Source: Streptomyces sp. LaPpAH-108 (GTDB taxonomy: Bacteria > Actinomycetota > Actinomycetes > Streptomycetales > Streptomycetaceae). From it: a stretch of 64,000 nucleotides of DNA. The position numbers and the translations under genes are program-made. The stretch covers positions 594,053 through 658,052 of the forward strand of contig NZ_KB891988.1 in assembly GCF_000373625.1 (NCBI RefSeq). The letters run 5' to 3'. This document shows, one piece after another, positions 23,719-32,602 of this stretch. A model generated the notes under the pieces. That model was given only the letters and a program-made list of their open reading frames with translations, did no database searches and was not told the origin of the DNA. Position 1 is the first letter of the stretch; each line of letters begins with the position of its first letter.

Positions 23719-26718
23719 ATGACGCCGGGCCGCAGAAGCAGCACCTTCACCCGACTGCTCAGGCACGGCTTCACCGACCCCTCCGCCGCAGAACGCAGCC
23801 TCGACACCCCCGAACTCGCAGCCGTACGCGACGACCCCGTCCTCCTCGAAGCCCTCGGCGAGACCGCAGACCCCGACCTGGCCCTGCACGGCTTGGTCAG
23901 ACTCCTGGAGTCCCAGCCCGCCCCCACGGACCGAAGGGAACTCCTCGACACCCTCATCGCGGCCAAACCCCTGCGAGACCGCCTCCTAGGCATCCTCGGC
24001 GCATCAGAAGCCCTCGCGGACCACCTCGCCCGCCACCCCCACGACTGGCAGGCCCTGGTCACGTACGAACCGAGGGACCTGCACCCAGGAGTGGCGGAGT
24101 TCGAACGGGGCCTGGCGGAAGCGACAGACCCCGTGACCCTCCGCGTCGCCTACCGCCGCTGCCTCCTCTCCATCGCCGCGAGAGACGTATGCGGCACCAC
24201 GGACCTCGCCCAGACGGCGGCGGAACTCGCGGACCTGGCCACGGCCACCCTCCGCGCCGCACTCGCGATGGCGAGAGCCGCCGCCCCCGAGGACGCAGCC
24301 GCCTGCAGGCTCGCGGTGATCGCGATGGGCAAGTGCGGCGGCCACGAGCTGAACTACGTCTCGGACGTGGACGTGATCTTCGTGGCGGAGGCGGCGGAGG
24401 GCACGGACGAGGCGAAGGCCCTCAGATCGGCCACGAAACTCGCCTCGCACATGATGCGCATCTGCTCCGAGACCACGATCGAGGGCTCGATCTGGCCGGT
24501 GGACGCGAACCTGCGCCCGGAGGGCCGCAACGGCCCCCTCGTCCGCACACTGAGCAGCCACCTCGCGTACTACCAGCGCTGGGCGAAGACCTGGGAGTTC
24601 CAGGCGCTGCTGAAGGCCCGCCCGGTGGCGGGGGACGCGGAGCTGGGGGAGGCGTACATCGAGGCGCTGACGCCGATGGTGTGGCAGGCGGCGGAGCGGG
24701 AGAACTTCGTCGCGGACGTGCAGAAGATGCGCCGCAGGGTGGTGGAGAACATCCCGGCGGCGGAGATCGACCGCGAGCTGAAGCTGGGCCCCGGCGGCCT
24801 CAGGGACGTCGAGTTCGCCGTCCAGCTCCTCCAGCTCGTGCACGGCCGCACGGACCCGACCCTGCGCAGCCGTACGACCCTGGACGCGCTCCAGGCACTG
24901 GCGGCGGGCGGCTACGTCGGCCGCGAGGACGCCGCCCGCCTGGACGAGGCGTACCGCTTCCTGCGCGCGATGGAGCACCGCATCCAGCTCTACCGCCTGC
25001 GCCGCACCCACCTGGTCCCGGAGGCGGAGGAGGACCTGCGACGGCTCGGCCGCTCGCTGGGCCTGCGCACCGACCCGGTGACCCGGCTGCGCCGCGAGTG
25101 GAAGCGGCACACCGGTGTCGTACGACGGCTGCACGAGAAGCTGTTCTACCGCCCGCTGCTCGACGCGGTGGCCCAGCTCGCCCCCGGCGAGGCCCGGCTC
25201 AGCGCGGAGGCGGCCCGCGAGCGCCTGGTCGCGCTCGGGTACGCCGACCCGGCCGCCGCCCTGCGCCACCTGGAGGCGCTGGCCTCCGGGGTGACCCGCA
25301 AGGCGGCGATCCAGCGCACCCTGCTGCCCGTGCTCCTCGGCTGGTTCGCGGACTCCGCCGACCCGGACGCCGGGCTGCTCAACTTCCGCAAGGTCTCCGA
25401 CGCGCTCGGCAAGACCCCCTGGTATCTGCGGCTGCTGCGCGACGAGGGCGCGGCGGCGGAGAACCTGGCCCGCGTGCTGTCGGCGGGCCGCCTCGCCCCC
25501 GACCTGCTGATGCGCGCCCCCGAGGCGGTGGCCCTGCTGGGGGACGGCGACGGCGGGAGCGGCGGTCTCGAGCCGCGCGGCCGGGCCCAGCTGGAGCAGG
25601 AGATCCTGGCCGCGGTGGGCCGCGCGGAGAACGCCGAGCAGGGCGTCACCGCGGCGCGCGGGGTCCGCCGCCGCGAGCTGTTCCGTACGGCCGCGACGGA
25701 CATCGTCGGCTCCTACGGCACCGAGACCACCCCCGCCGAGGCCGACGAGGGCGCCCTCCTGGACCGTACCGGCGCGGCGATCTCCGACCTCACCGCCGCG
25801 ACCCTGGCGGGCACCCTGCGGGCGGTGGTGCGCGAGCACTGGGGCGACACGCTGCCGGTGCGGTTCGCGATCATCGGCATGGGCCGCTTCGGCGGGCACG
25901 AGCTGGGCTACGGCTCCGACGCCGACGTGCTGTTCGTCTACGAGCCGCGCGAGGGCGTGGACGAGCAGGAGGCGGCCCGCGCCGCGAGCAAGGTCGTGGC
26001 CGAAATGCGCCGCCTGCTCCAGCTCCCGAGCGCCGACCCGCCGCTGCTGATCGACGCGGATCTGCGCCCGGAGGGCAAGTCGGGGCCGCTGGTGCGCACC
26101 CTGAAGTCGTACGAGGCGTACTACCGCCGCTGGTCGCTGGTGTGGGAGTCGCAGGCGCTGCTGCGGGCCGAGCCGGTGGCGGGGGACGCGGACCTGGGGC
26201 GCCGGTTCATCGAGCTGATCGACCCGCTGCGCTACCCGCGCCACGGCCTGGACGACGAGGCCGTACGCGAGATCCGGCGGCTGAAGGCCCGCATGGAGTC
26301 CGAGCGGCTGCCGCGCGGCGCCGACCCCAAGCTGCACACCAAGCTGGGCCCCGGCGGCCTGTCCGACGTGGAGTGGACCGTGCAGTTGCTCCAGTTGCGG
26401 CACGCCTGGGAGGTGCCGGGACTGCGTACGACCCGGACCCGGGAGGCGCTGGGCGCCGCCCGCGAGGCGGGGCTGCTGAGCGAGGAGGACGCGGCGGTCC
26501 TGGACGAGGCGTGGGTGCTGGCCAGCCGGGTGCGCAACGCGGTGATGCTGGTCCGGGGCCGGGCCGGGGACACCTTCCCCACCGAGCCCCGCGAACTGGC
26601 CGCCGTCGGCCGCTACCTCGGCCACGGCGCGGGCCAGGCGGGCACCATGCTCGACGCCTACCGCCGCACCGCCCGCCGGGCCCGCGCGGTGGTGGACGAA
26701 CGGTTCTACGCGGACTGA
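23719..26718 (+). CDS. glnE: Bifunctional glutamine synthetase adenylyltransferase/deadenylyltransferase
   Basis: The product has 999 residues from ATG 23719 (MTPGRRSSTFTRLLRHGFTD). Two nucleotidyltransferase domains are plain: GGHELNYVSDVDVIFV (N-terminal, deadenylylase) and GGHELGYGSDADVLFVY (C-terminal, adenylylase), each followed by LRPEG and GPGGLxDVE motifs. It adds or removes AMP on the regulatory Tyr of GlnA in response to nitrogen status. True glnA is not in this window, but glnA2 and glnII are. The gap to convergent PAP2 is 13 bases. Confidence 0.96.
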   Translation: MTPGRRSSTFTRLLRHGFTDPSAAERSLDTPELAAVRDDPVLLEALGETADPDLALHGLVRLLESQPAPTDRRELLDTLIAAKPLRDRLLGILGASEALADHLARHPHDWQALVTYEPRDLHPGVAEFERGLAEATDPVTLRVAYRRCLLSIAARDVCGTTDLAQTAAELADLATATLRAALAMARAAAPEDAAACRLAVIAMGKCGGHELNYVSDVDVIFVAEAAEGTDEAKALRSATKLASHMMRICSETTIEGSIWPVDANLRPEGRNGPLVRTLSSHLAYYQRWAKTWEFQALLKARPVAGDAELGEAYIEALTPMVWQAAERENFVADVQKMRRRVVENIPAAEIDRELKLGPGGLRDVEFAVQLLQLVHGRTDPTLRSRTTLDALQALAAGGYVGREDAARLDEAYRFLRAMEHRIQLYRLRRTHLVPEAEEDLRRLGRSLGLRTDPVTRLRREWKRHTGVVRRLHEKLFYRPLLDAVAQLAPGEARLSAEAARERLVALGYADPAAALRHLEALASGVTRKAAIQRTLLPVLLGWFADSADPDAGLLNFRKVSDALGKTPWYLRLLRDEGAAAENLARVLSAGRLAPDLLMRAPEAVALLGDGDGGSGGLEPRGRAQLEQEILAAVGRAENAEQGVTAARGVRRRELFRTAATDIVGSYGTETTPAEADEGALLDRTGAAISDLTAATLAGTLRAVVREHWGDTLPVRFAIIGMGRFGGHELGYGSDADVLFVYEPREGVDEQEAARAASKVVAEMRRLLQLPSADPPLLIDADLRPEGKSGPLVRTLKSYEAYYRRWSLVWESQALLRAEPVAGDADLGRRFIELIDPLRYPRHGLDDEAVREIRRLKARMESERLPRGADPKLHTKLGPGGLSDVEWTVQLLQLRHAWEVPGLRTTRTREALGAAREAGLLSEEDAAVLDEAWVLASRVRNAVMLVRGRAGDTFPTEPRELAAVGRYLGHGAGQAGTMLDAYRRTARRARAVVDERFYAD

Positions 26719-26731
26719 GGCGCGGGCTGAG

Positions 26732-27643
26732 TCACCGGGAACCGGTCTCGGACCTGGACTTCGCCCCCGCGTCCGGCGCCGGTTCCACCCCGCCGTCCAC
26801 CCGGGAGTCCACCTCGCCCTCCACCCCCCGGGGCAGCGCCCCCGGCAACCGCCCGTACCAGAGCCACGCCACCCCGAACCCGAAGGCCAGACAGGCCATC
26901 CCGCCCACCGCGTCCAGCCAGAAGTGGTTGGCGGTGGCGACGATCACCACCAGGGTCGCCGCCGGGTAGAGGAGCGCGAGGACGCGGACCCACGGCACCG
27001 AGGCCAGCGCGAAGATCGTCAGCCCGCACCACAGCGACCAGCCGATGTGCATCGAGGGCATCGCGGCGTACTGGTTGGACATGTGCTTGAGGTCGCCGGA
27101 GGCCATCGAGCCCCAGGTCTGGTGGACCATGACGGTGTCGGTGAAGTGGCCGCCGCGCATCAGCCGGGGCGGGGCGAGCGGGAACAGGTAGTAGCCGAGC
27201 AGGGCCACACCGGTGGTCGCGAACAGGACGAGTCTGGCGGCGCCGTAGCGCCCGGGATGCCAGCGGTAGAGCCACACCAGGACGGCGATCGTGATCACGA
27301 AGTGCAGCGTGGCGTAGTAGTAGTTCATGGCGATGATCAGCCAAGTGACCGCATCAGCGGCGTGGTTGACCGACGCCTCCACGGCGATGCCGAGATGGTG
27401 CTCCAGGCGCCAGATCCCGTCGGCGTTGCGCAGCGCCTCGGCCTTCTGCTCCGGGACCGCGTTGCGGATCAGGGAGTAGACCCAGTAACTCACCCCGGTC
27501 AGCAGGATCTCGAACCACAGCCGGGGCCGCCCGGGACGACGGCGCAGCCGCTCCCGCACCCTCCTCGCGCGCTCGCCCGTGACGGTCCGCGGAACGGTCA
27601 CCTTCTCGCGACCTTCCGGGTCTGTCACGGTCGAGTCACTCAT
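26732..27643 (-). CDS. PAP2-superfamily membrane phosphatase (inositol phosphorylceramide synthase-like)
   Basis: The product has 303 residues from ATG 27643; a GTG six bases upstream is possible. Six membrane helices are visible. The active-site blocks are YAAMPSMHIGWS (SMH in place of SGH) and ANHFWLDAVGGM, as in the Aur1/IPC-synthase-like branch of PAP2 enzymes. It should dephosphorylate or transfer a lipid-linked phosphate in the membrane. The Arg-rich N-terminus (REKV...[15 protein letters not shown]) and Asp/Glu-rich tail are cytosolic. The lipid substrate is unknown. Confidence 0.85.
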   Translation of the reverse strand: MSDSTVTDPEGREKVTVPRTVTGERARRVRERLRRRPGRPRLWFEILLTGVSYWVYSLIRNAVPEQKAEALRNADGIWRLEHHLGIAVEASVNHAADAVTWLIIAMNYYYATLHFVITIAVLVWLYRWHPGRYGAARLVLFATTGVALLGYYLFPLAPPRLMRGGHFTDTVMVHQTWGSMASGDLKHMSNQYAAMPSMHIGWSLWCGLTIFALASVPWVRVLALLYPAATLVVIVATANHFWLDAVGGMACLAFGFGVAWLWYGRLPGALPRGVEGEVDSRVDGGVEPAPDAGAKSRSETGSR

Positions 27644-27733
27644 AGCCACCGAGTCTGCCAGACAAAGGGTGCCTGACTGATCATCCCAAGGCGGGTTCCA
27701 GCACGCATGTTCTGCGCCCTGGGCCCCCTTGTG

Positions 27734-28870
27734 CTAGTGCCCGCGCTCCGCCCCGCCACGCCCCGGCGCGGAGGCCGTCGAGCCGCGTACCACCAGCTCC
27801 GGCATGAACACGAACTCGCTGTGCGGCGCGGGCGTCCCGCCGATCTCCTCCAGGAGGGTGCGCACCGCGGCCTGCCCCATCGCCGGGACCGGCTTGCGGA
27901 CGGTGGTCAGCGGCGGGTCGGTGAAGGCGATCAGCGGGGAGTCGTCGAAGCCCACCACGGACACGTCGCGGGGGACTTCCAGGCCGAGCTGCCGGGCCGC
28001 GCGTATCGCGCCGAGCGCCATCATGTCGCTCGCGCAGACGATCGCCGTGCAGTCGCGCCCGATCAGCGCGGTCGCCGCGGCCTGGCCGCCCTCCAGCGTG
28101 TACAGCGAGTGCTGGACCAGCTCGGTCGTCACCGTCGTGGCGTCGAGCCCCAGCTGCTCCTGCATCGCGCGCACGAAGCCCTCGATCTTGCGCTGCACCG
28201 GCACGAACCGCTTCGGCCCGAGCGCCAGCCCGATCCGGGTGTGGCCCAGCGAGGCGAGGTGGGTCACCGCGAGGATCGTCGCGGCCCGGTCGTCGGGGGA
28301 GATGAACGGCGCCTGCACCTTCGGCGAGAAGCCGTCCACGAGGACGAACGGGACGCCCTGCGCCTGCAGTCGCTCGTAGCGCTGCATGTCGGCGGTGGTG
28401 TCGGCGTGCAGCCCGGAGACGTAGATGATCCCGGCCACCCCCCGGTCCACCAGCATCTCGGTCAGCTCGTCCTCGGTGGAGCCGCCCGGGGTCTGGGTGG
28501 CCAGCACCGGGGTGTAGCCCTGCCCCGTCAGCGCCTGCCCGATGACCTGCGCGAGCGCCGGGAAGATCGGGTTCTCCAGCTCGGGGATGATCAGGCCCAC
28601 CAGGCCCTCGCTGCGCCGCCGCAGCCGTACCGGACGCTCGTAGCCGAGCACGTCCAGCGCGGCGAGCACGGACTGGCGGGTGGCGGACGCGACGCCCGGC
28701 TTGCCGTTGAGGACCCGGCTGACGGTCGCCTCGCTCACCCCCGCCTGCGCTGCGATGTCGGCAAGCCGTGTGGTCACGCCACCGGACTGTACCGGCCGGG
28801 GCCTGCCCTGTGCACCGGCGGGACGTCGTGCACGGCTCGCCGAACGGCCCGCCGTGGATTGCCGCGTCAT
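27734..28870 (-). CDS. malR: LacI-family repressor of maltose genes
   Basis: The product has 378 residues from ATG 28870, which follows GAGGAGCGCG. The LacI HTH reads TTRLADIAAQAGVSEATVSR, with hinge RVLNGKPGVASATRQSV. The periplasmic-binding-protein-like core has GLIIPELENPIFPALAQ and VCASDMMALGAIRAARQLG. From memory it is nearly the same as S. coelicolor MalR/Reg1, which represses malE and amylase genes until maltodextrin is present and also mediates glucose repression. It has an extra 30-residue Arg/Gly/Pro N-terminal extension before the HTH unless the start is the GTG at TTRLAD. Divergent from malE. Confidence 0.93.
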   Translation of the reverse strand: MTRQSTAGRSASRARRPAGAQGRPRPVQSGGVTTRLADIAAQAGVSEATVSRVLNGKPGVASATRQSVLAALDVLGYERPVRLRRRSEGLVGLIIPELENPIFPALAQVIGQALTGQGYTPVLATQTPGGSTEDELTEMLVDRGVAGIIYVSGLHADTTADMQRYERLQAQGVPFVLVDGFSPKVQAPFISPDDRAATILAVTHLASLGHTRIGLALGPKRFVPVQRKIEGFVRAMQEQLGLDATTVTTELVQHSLYTLEGGQAAATALIGRDCTAIVCASDMMALGAIRAARQLGLEVPRDVSVVGFDDSPLIAFTDPPLTTVRKPVPAMGQAAVRTLLEEIGGTPAPHSEFVFMPELVVRGSTASAPGRGGAERGH

Positions 28871-28976
28871 CGCGCTCCTCGTCCCTCTAGGAATCTCATC
28901 GCTCTGCCCGCCGGGAGGTCTCCCCGGCGCTCGGCCGCAAGGGGATGATCCCGGCGGCGGCACCCTGCGGCAAGAG

Positions 28977-29100
28977 CTTGCAGAGTCTTGCACAAGTGTC
29001 CGTCAACCCTCCGACCGGCGTAAGGCCAGTATTTCGACAAGGTCTGGCGCAGGTCACGACACGGTAACCCCACGGCGTTCTTGCACTTTTTTTCTGCAAG
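28977..29100. promoter_or_regulatory. MalR operator array in the malR-malE region
   Basis: The 362-base divergent region (28871-29232) contains CTTGCAG (28977-28983) and CTTGCAC (28987-28993) in the same orientation, ten bases apart. It also has an inverted pair CTTGCAC...CTGCAAG at 29080-29100. These match the CTTGCA-type repeats known to be bound by Streptomyces MalR. The malE ATG is preceded by a strong AAGGAG (29223-29228). Nothing else coding is evident there. Confidence 0.75.
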
Positions 29101-29232
29101 GTCTTTCGCCAGGATTGCATCGCTGTTACGTTCCCAGTCGCCCGGCCGCGGCAATGGCGCAGTCGGCAAGTCGCAGGCGGCGGCAGACGGGGCCGCTCCT
29201 GCTCACTCGGGCTTTCACCCTCAAGGAGAATC

Positions 29233-30504
29233 ATGCGGCGTGGCATAGCGGCCTCCGCGCTCGTGGCGTCCCTCGCCCTCACGGCGACGGCGTGCGGCGG
29301 GAGCGACAGCGACAGCAAGTCCAGCGGACCGGTGACCCTCACCTGGTGGGACACCTCCAACGCCACGAACGAGGCGCCGACCTACAAGGCCCTCATCAAG
29401 CAGTTCGAGGCCGCCAACAAGGGCATCAAGGTCAAGTACGTCAACGTGCCCTTCGACCAGGCGCAGAACAAGTTCGACACCGCGGCCGGTTCCCAGGGCG
29501 CCCCGGACATCCTGCGCTCCGAGGTCGGCTGGACCCCCACGTTCGCCAAGAAGAGCTACCTGCTGCCGCTGGACGGCACCGAAGCCCTCGCCGACCAGGC
29601 CAAGTTCGAGCCGAACCTGATCAAGCAGGCCCAGTACGAGGGCAAGACCTACGGCGTCCCGCTGGTCACCGACACCCTCGCGCTCGTCTACAACAAGGCC
29701 CTGTTCAAGAAGGCCGGCATCACCGAGGCCCCCAAGACCTGGGACGACCTGAAGAAGGACGCCGCCACGATCAAGTCCAAGACGGGCGTGGACGGTTACT
29801 GGGGCTCCACCCAGGCGTACTACGCGCAGTGCTTCCTCTACGGCGAGGGCACCGACACCGTCGACGCCTCCGCCAAGAAGATCACCGTGGACTCCGCCGA
29901 GGCGAAGAAGGCGTACGGCACCTGGCTGGGCCTGTTCGACGGCAAGGGCCTGCACAAGGCCGACGCCACCGCCGACGCCTACGCCCACATCCAGGACGCG
30001 TTCGTCAACGGCAAGGTCGCCGCGATCGTCCAGGGCCCCTGGGAGATCACGAACTTCTACAAGGGCTCGGCGTTCTCCGACAAGTCCAACCTCGGCATCG
30101 CCACCGTCCCGGCCGGTTCCACCGGCAAGGCGGGCGCCCCGACCGGCGGCCACAACCTCTCGGTCTACGCCGGCTCCGACAAGGCCCACCAGAAGGCGGC
30201 CCTGAAGTTCGTGAACTTCATGACCTCGGCCACGTCCCAGGAGACCATCGCGCTGAAGAACTCCACGCTGCCCACGCGCACGGACGCCTACACCGACCAG
30301 GTCAAGGCCGACCCGGGCATCGCCGGTTACCAGGGCGTGCTCGCCGCCGCCCAGCCGCGCCCGGCGCTGCCGGAGTACAGCAGCCTGTGGACCCCGCTGG
30401 ACCAGGAGCTGCCGAAGATCGCCAGCGGCAAGGAGTCCCTGGACAAGGGCCTCGGCAACGCCGAAGTGGCCATCGCCAAGCTGGTGCCCGGCTTCGGCAA
30501 GTGA
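29233..30504 (+). CDS. malE: Maltose/maltodextrin ABC transporter, solute-binding lipoprotein
   Basis: The product has 423 residues. The signal ends in LTATAC-GG, a lipobox, so the mature protein is a lipid-anchored binding protein. Typical family-1 solute-binding motifs follow: VTLTWWDTSNATNE, YGVPLVTDTLALVYNKALFKKAG and AIVQGPWEIT. It delivers maltodextrin to MalFG. No ATPase gene lies here; in Streptomyces the shared MsiK ATPase, encoded elsewhere, supplies energy. A very stable hairpin follows the stop. Confidence 0.94.
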   Translation: MRRGIAASALVASLALTATACGGSDSDSKSSGPVTLTWWDTSNATNEAPTYKALIKQFEAANKGIKVKYVNVPFDQAQNKFDTAAGSQGAPDILRSEVGWTPTFAKKSYLLPLDGTEALADQAKFEPNLIKQAQYEGKTYGVPLVTDTLALVYNKALFKKAGITEAPKTWDDLKKDAATIKSKTGVDGYWGSTQAYYAQCFLYGEGTDTVDASAKKITVDSAEAKKAYGTWLGLFDGKGLHKADATADAYAHIQDAFVNGKVAAIVQGPWEITNFYKGSAFSDKSNLGIATVPAGSTGKAGAPTGGHNLSVYAGSDKAHQKAALKFVNFMTSATSQETIALKNSTLPTRTDAYTDQVKADPGIAGYQGVLAAAQPRPALPEYSSLWTPLDQELPKIASGKESLDKGLGNAEVAIAKLVPGFGK

Positions 30505-30510
30505 GCCCGC

Positions 30511-30562
30511 GTGACCGCCGGACCCTCCTCGCCGTGGGGGATGGGGAGGGTCCGGCGGTCAC
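30511..30562 (+). terminator. 18-bp hairpin between malE and malF (3' stabiliser or attenuator)
   Basis: Arms 30511-30528 and 30545-30562 are perfectly complementary over 18 bp with a 16-base loop. It starts seven bases after the malE stop. It may cut down readthrough into malF or protect the malE 3' end, giving more binding protein than permease. Confidence 0.75.
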
Positions 30563-30619
30563 CGGACGGCGCCCCGCGCGTCCCGGCCCGTACCCGAACT
30601 TTCCAGAAGGTGTCGAACC

Positions 30620-31624
30620 ATGACAGTCGCCATCGACCGCGCGACCGGCGAACGCCGAGGTGAGCGCGCGCCCCGTCCCGGGCTGGCGCAGCGCCTGAAG
30701 AACGGCTACCAGCGGTACTGGTACGCGTACGCGATGATCGCCCCGGTGGTCGTCGTCCTCGGTGTCCTGGTGGGCTACCCGCTGGTGCGGGGCTTCTACC
30801 TCACCCTCACCGACGCCAACAGCCTCAACTCGGCGCGCACGATCGGCGTCAACCACATCGACGCCACGTACAAGTTCATCGGGCTCGACAACTACCAGGA
30901 CATCCTGTTCGGGCCGACCGCCTACGACCGGTTCTGGTCGCACTTCCTGTGGACCGTCGTCTGGACCGTCGCCTGTGTGACCCTGCACTACGTCATCGGG
31001 CTCGGCCTCGCCATGATGCTCGACCAGAAGCTGCGCGGGCGCACCTTCTACCGGGTGCTCCTGGTGCTGCCCTGGGCCGTGCCGACCTTCGTCACCGTCT
31101 TCTCCTGGCGGATCATGCTCGCCGACGGCGGTGTGCTCAACCAGGTCCTCGGCACGCTCCATCTGCCCCAGCCCGAGTGGCTGGAGGACTCCTTCTGGCA
31201 GCGGTTCGCCGCCATCATGGTCAACACCTGGTGCGGTGTGCCGTTCATGATGATCTCGCTCCTCGGCGGGCTCCAGTCCATCGACTCCACGCTCTACGAG
31301 GCCGCCGAGATGGACGGCGCGACCGCCTGGCAGCGCTTCCGGCACGTCACCCTGCCCGGACTGCGCTCGGTCAGCTCCACCGTGATCCTGCTCGGTGTGA
31401 TCTGGACCTTCAACCAGTTCGTGATCATCTTCCTGCTGTTCGGCAAGACCTCGGCGCCGGACGCCCAGATCCTCGTGACCTGGGCCTACCAGCTCGGCTT
31501 CGGCCAGCAGCCGCGCGACTTCGCCCAGTCCGCCGCCTACGGCGTCCTGCTGCTGTCGATCCTCACCGTCTTCACCTCCTTCTACTTCCGCTGGCTGAAG
31601 CGCAATGACCAGCTCGCCGTCTGA
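30620..31624 (+). CDS. malF: Maltose ABC transporter permease MalF
   Basis: The product has 334 residues with six membrane helices. The EAA loop for ATPase docking reads YEAAEMDGATAWQRFRHVTLPGL. The N-terminus (about 30 residues, basic) is cytosolic. It pairs with MalG to form the sugar channel. AGAAGG lies seven to twelve bases before the ATG. The gene is in the malEFG-aglA operon, after the hairpin. Confidence 0.93.
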   Translation: MTVAIDRATGERRGERAPRPGLAQRLKNGYQRYWYAYAMIAPVVVVLGVLVGYPLVRGFYLTLTDANSLNSARTIGVNHIDATYKFIGLDNYQDILFGPTAYDRFWSHFLWTVVWTVACVTLHYVIGLGLAMMLDQKLRGRTFYRVLLVLPWAVPTFVTVFSWRIMLADGGVLNQVLGTLHLPQPEWLEDSFWQRFAAIMVNTWCGVPFMMISLLGGLQSIDSTLYEAAEMDGATAWQRFRHVTLPGLRSVSSTVILLGVIWTFNQFVIIFLLFGKTSAPDAQILVTWAYQLGFGQQPRDFAQSAAYGVLLLSILTVFTSFYFRWLKRNDQLAV

Positions 31625-31643
31625 CGCCGCAGGAGCCGCCGCC

Positions 31644-32552
31644 ATGAGCACCACGACCCTCGTCGAGAAGTCCGGGAACAGCACGCCCGCCGCCGTCCCG
31701 GCCGCCCGCGCGGTCCGCCGGCGCGGCGAGCGCGGCCCCCTCGGCAGCGCCCTGCTGCACGCCGGCCTGATCCTCGCGAGCCTGATCGCGCTCGCCCCGG
31801 TGGCCTGGCTGTTCTTCCTGTCCCTCGGCCCGGACAAGGACGCCTATCTCCACCCCCGCAAGATCCTGAGCACCGCGGACTTCTCCAACTACGCCTACGT
31901 GCTCCAGCACAGCGGCTTCTTCGACTGGTTCCGCTCGACGCTCATCGTGGCGCTCGGCACCACCGTCATCGGCGTCTTCGTCGCCGCCACCACCGGCTAC
32001 GCCGTCTCCCGGATGCGCTTTCCCGGCTACAAGCAGCTGATGTGGGTCCTGCTGCTCACCCAGGCGTTCCCGATCGCCATCCTGATCGTGCCGATGTACG
32101 ACATCTTCGGCGAGCTGGGCCTCATCGACACCTACTGGGCGCTGATCCTCATCAACTGCACCACCGCGGTGCCGTACAGCGCCTGGCTGCTCAAGGGGTA
32201 CTTCGACACCATCCCCTTCGAGATCGACGAGGCGGGCCGGGTGGACGGGCTCACCCCGTTCGGCACCTTCTTCCGGCTGATCCTGCCGCTGGCCCGGCCC
32301 GGGCTCGCCGTCGCCGCCTTCTACAACTTCATCACGGCGGTCAGCGAGGTCGCCTTCGCGACGACCTTCATGCTGGACGACTCCAAGTACACCTTCGCGG
32401 TGGGCCTCCAGACCTTCGTCAGCGAGCACGACGCGCAGTGGAACTACATGGCCGCCACCGCCGTGCTGATCGCGATACCCGTGTCCGTGTTCTTCTACCT
32501 CGTGCAGAAGAACCTGGTCACCGGCCTCACCGCGGGCGGCACCAAGGGCTGA
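31644..32552 (+). CDS. malG: Maltose ABC transporter permease MalG
   Basis: The product has 302 residues when started at ATG 31644, which has AGGAG at a good distance; an ATG at 31605, inside malF, is in frame but lacks one. Six membrane helices are present, and the EAA loop is FEIDEAGRVDGLTPFGTFFRLILPLARPG in part (about residues 192-220). The Leu/Pro pattern of MalG permeases is clear. It is the second half of the MalFG channel. Confidence 0.92.
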   Translation: MSTTTLVEKSGNSTPAAVPAARAVRRRGERGPLGSALLHAGLILASLIALAPVAWLFFLSLGPDKDAYLHPRKILSTADFSNYAYVLQHSGFFDWFRSTLIVALGTTVIGVFVAATTGYAVSRMRFPGYKQLMWVLLLTQAFPIAILIVPMYDIFGELGLIDTYWALILINCTTAVPYSAWLLKGYFDTIPFEIDEAGRVDGLTPFGTFFRLILPLARPGLAVAAFYNFITAVSEVAFATTFMLDDSKYTFAVGLQTFVSEHDAQWNYMAATAVLIAIPVSVFFYLVQKNLVTGLTAGGTKG

Positions 32553-32602
32553 CGCCCGCCCCCCATGCTCTCGAACCAACTTCGTCACGCACCAAGGACG
32601 CC

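Noticed and set aside
22986..26969. 1327-codon plus-strand open frame over glnE
   Set aside because: It is a shadow of glnE in another frame, with Arg/Pro/Gly-rich translation and no domains.
28994..29079. Riboswitch or leader RNA in the malR-malE region
   Set aside because: No conserved riboswitch core was visible; the repeats are better explained as MalR sites.
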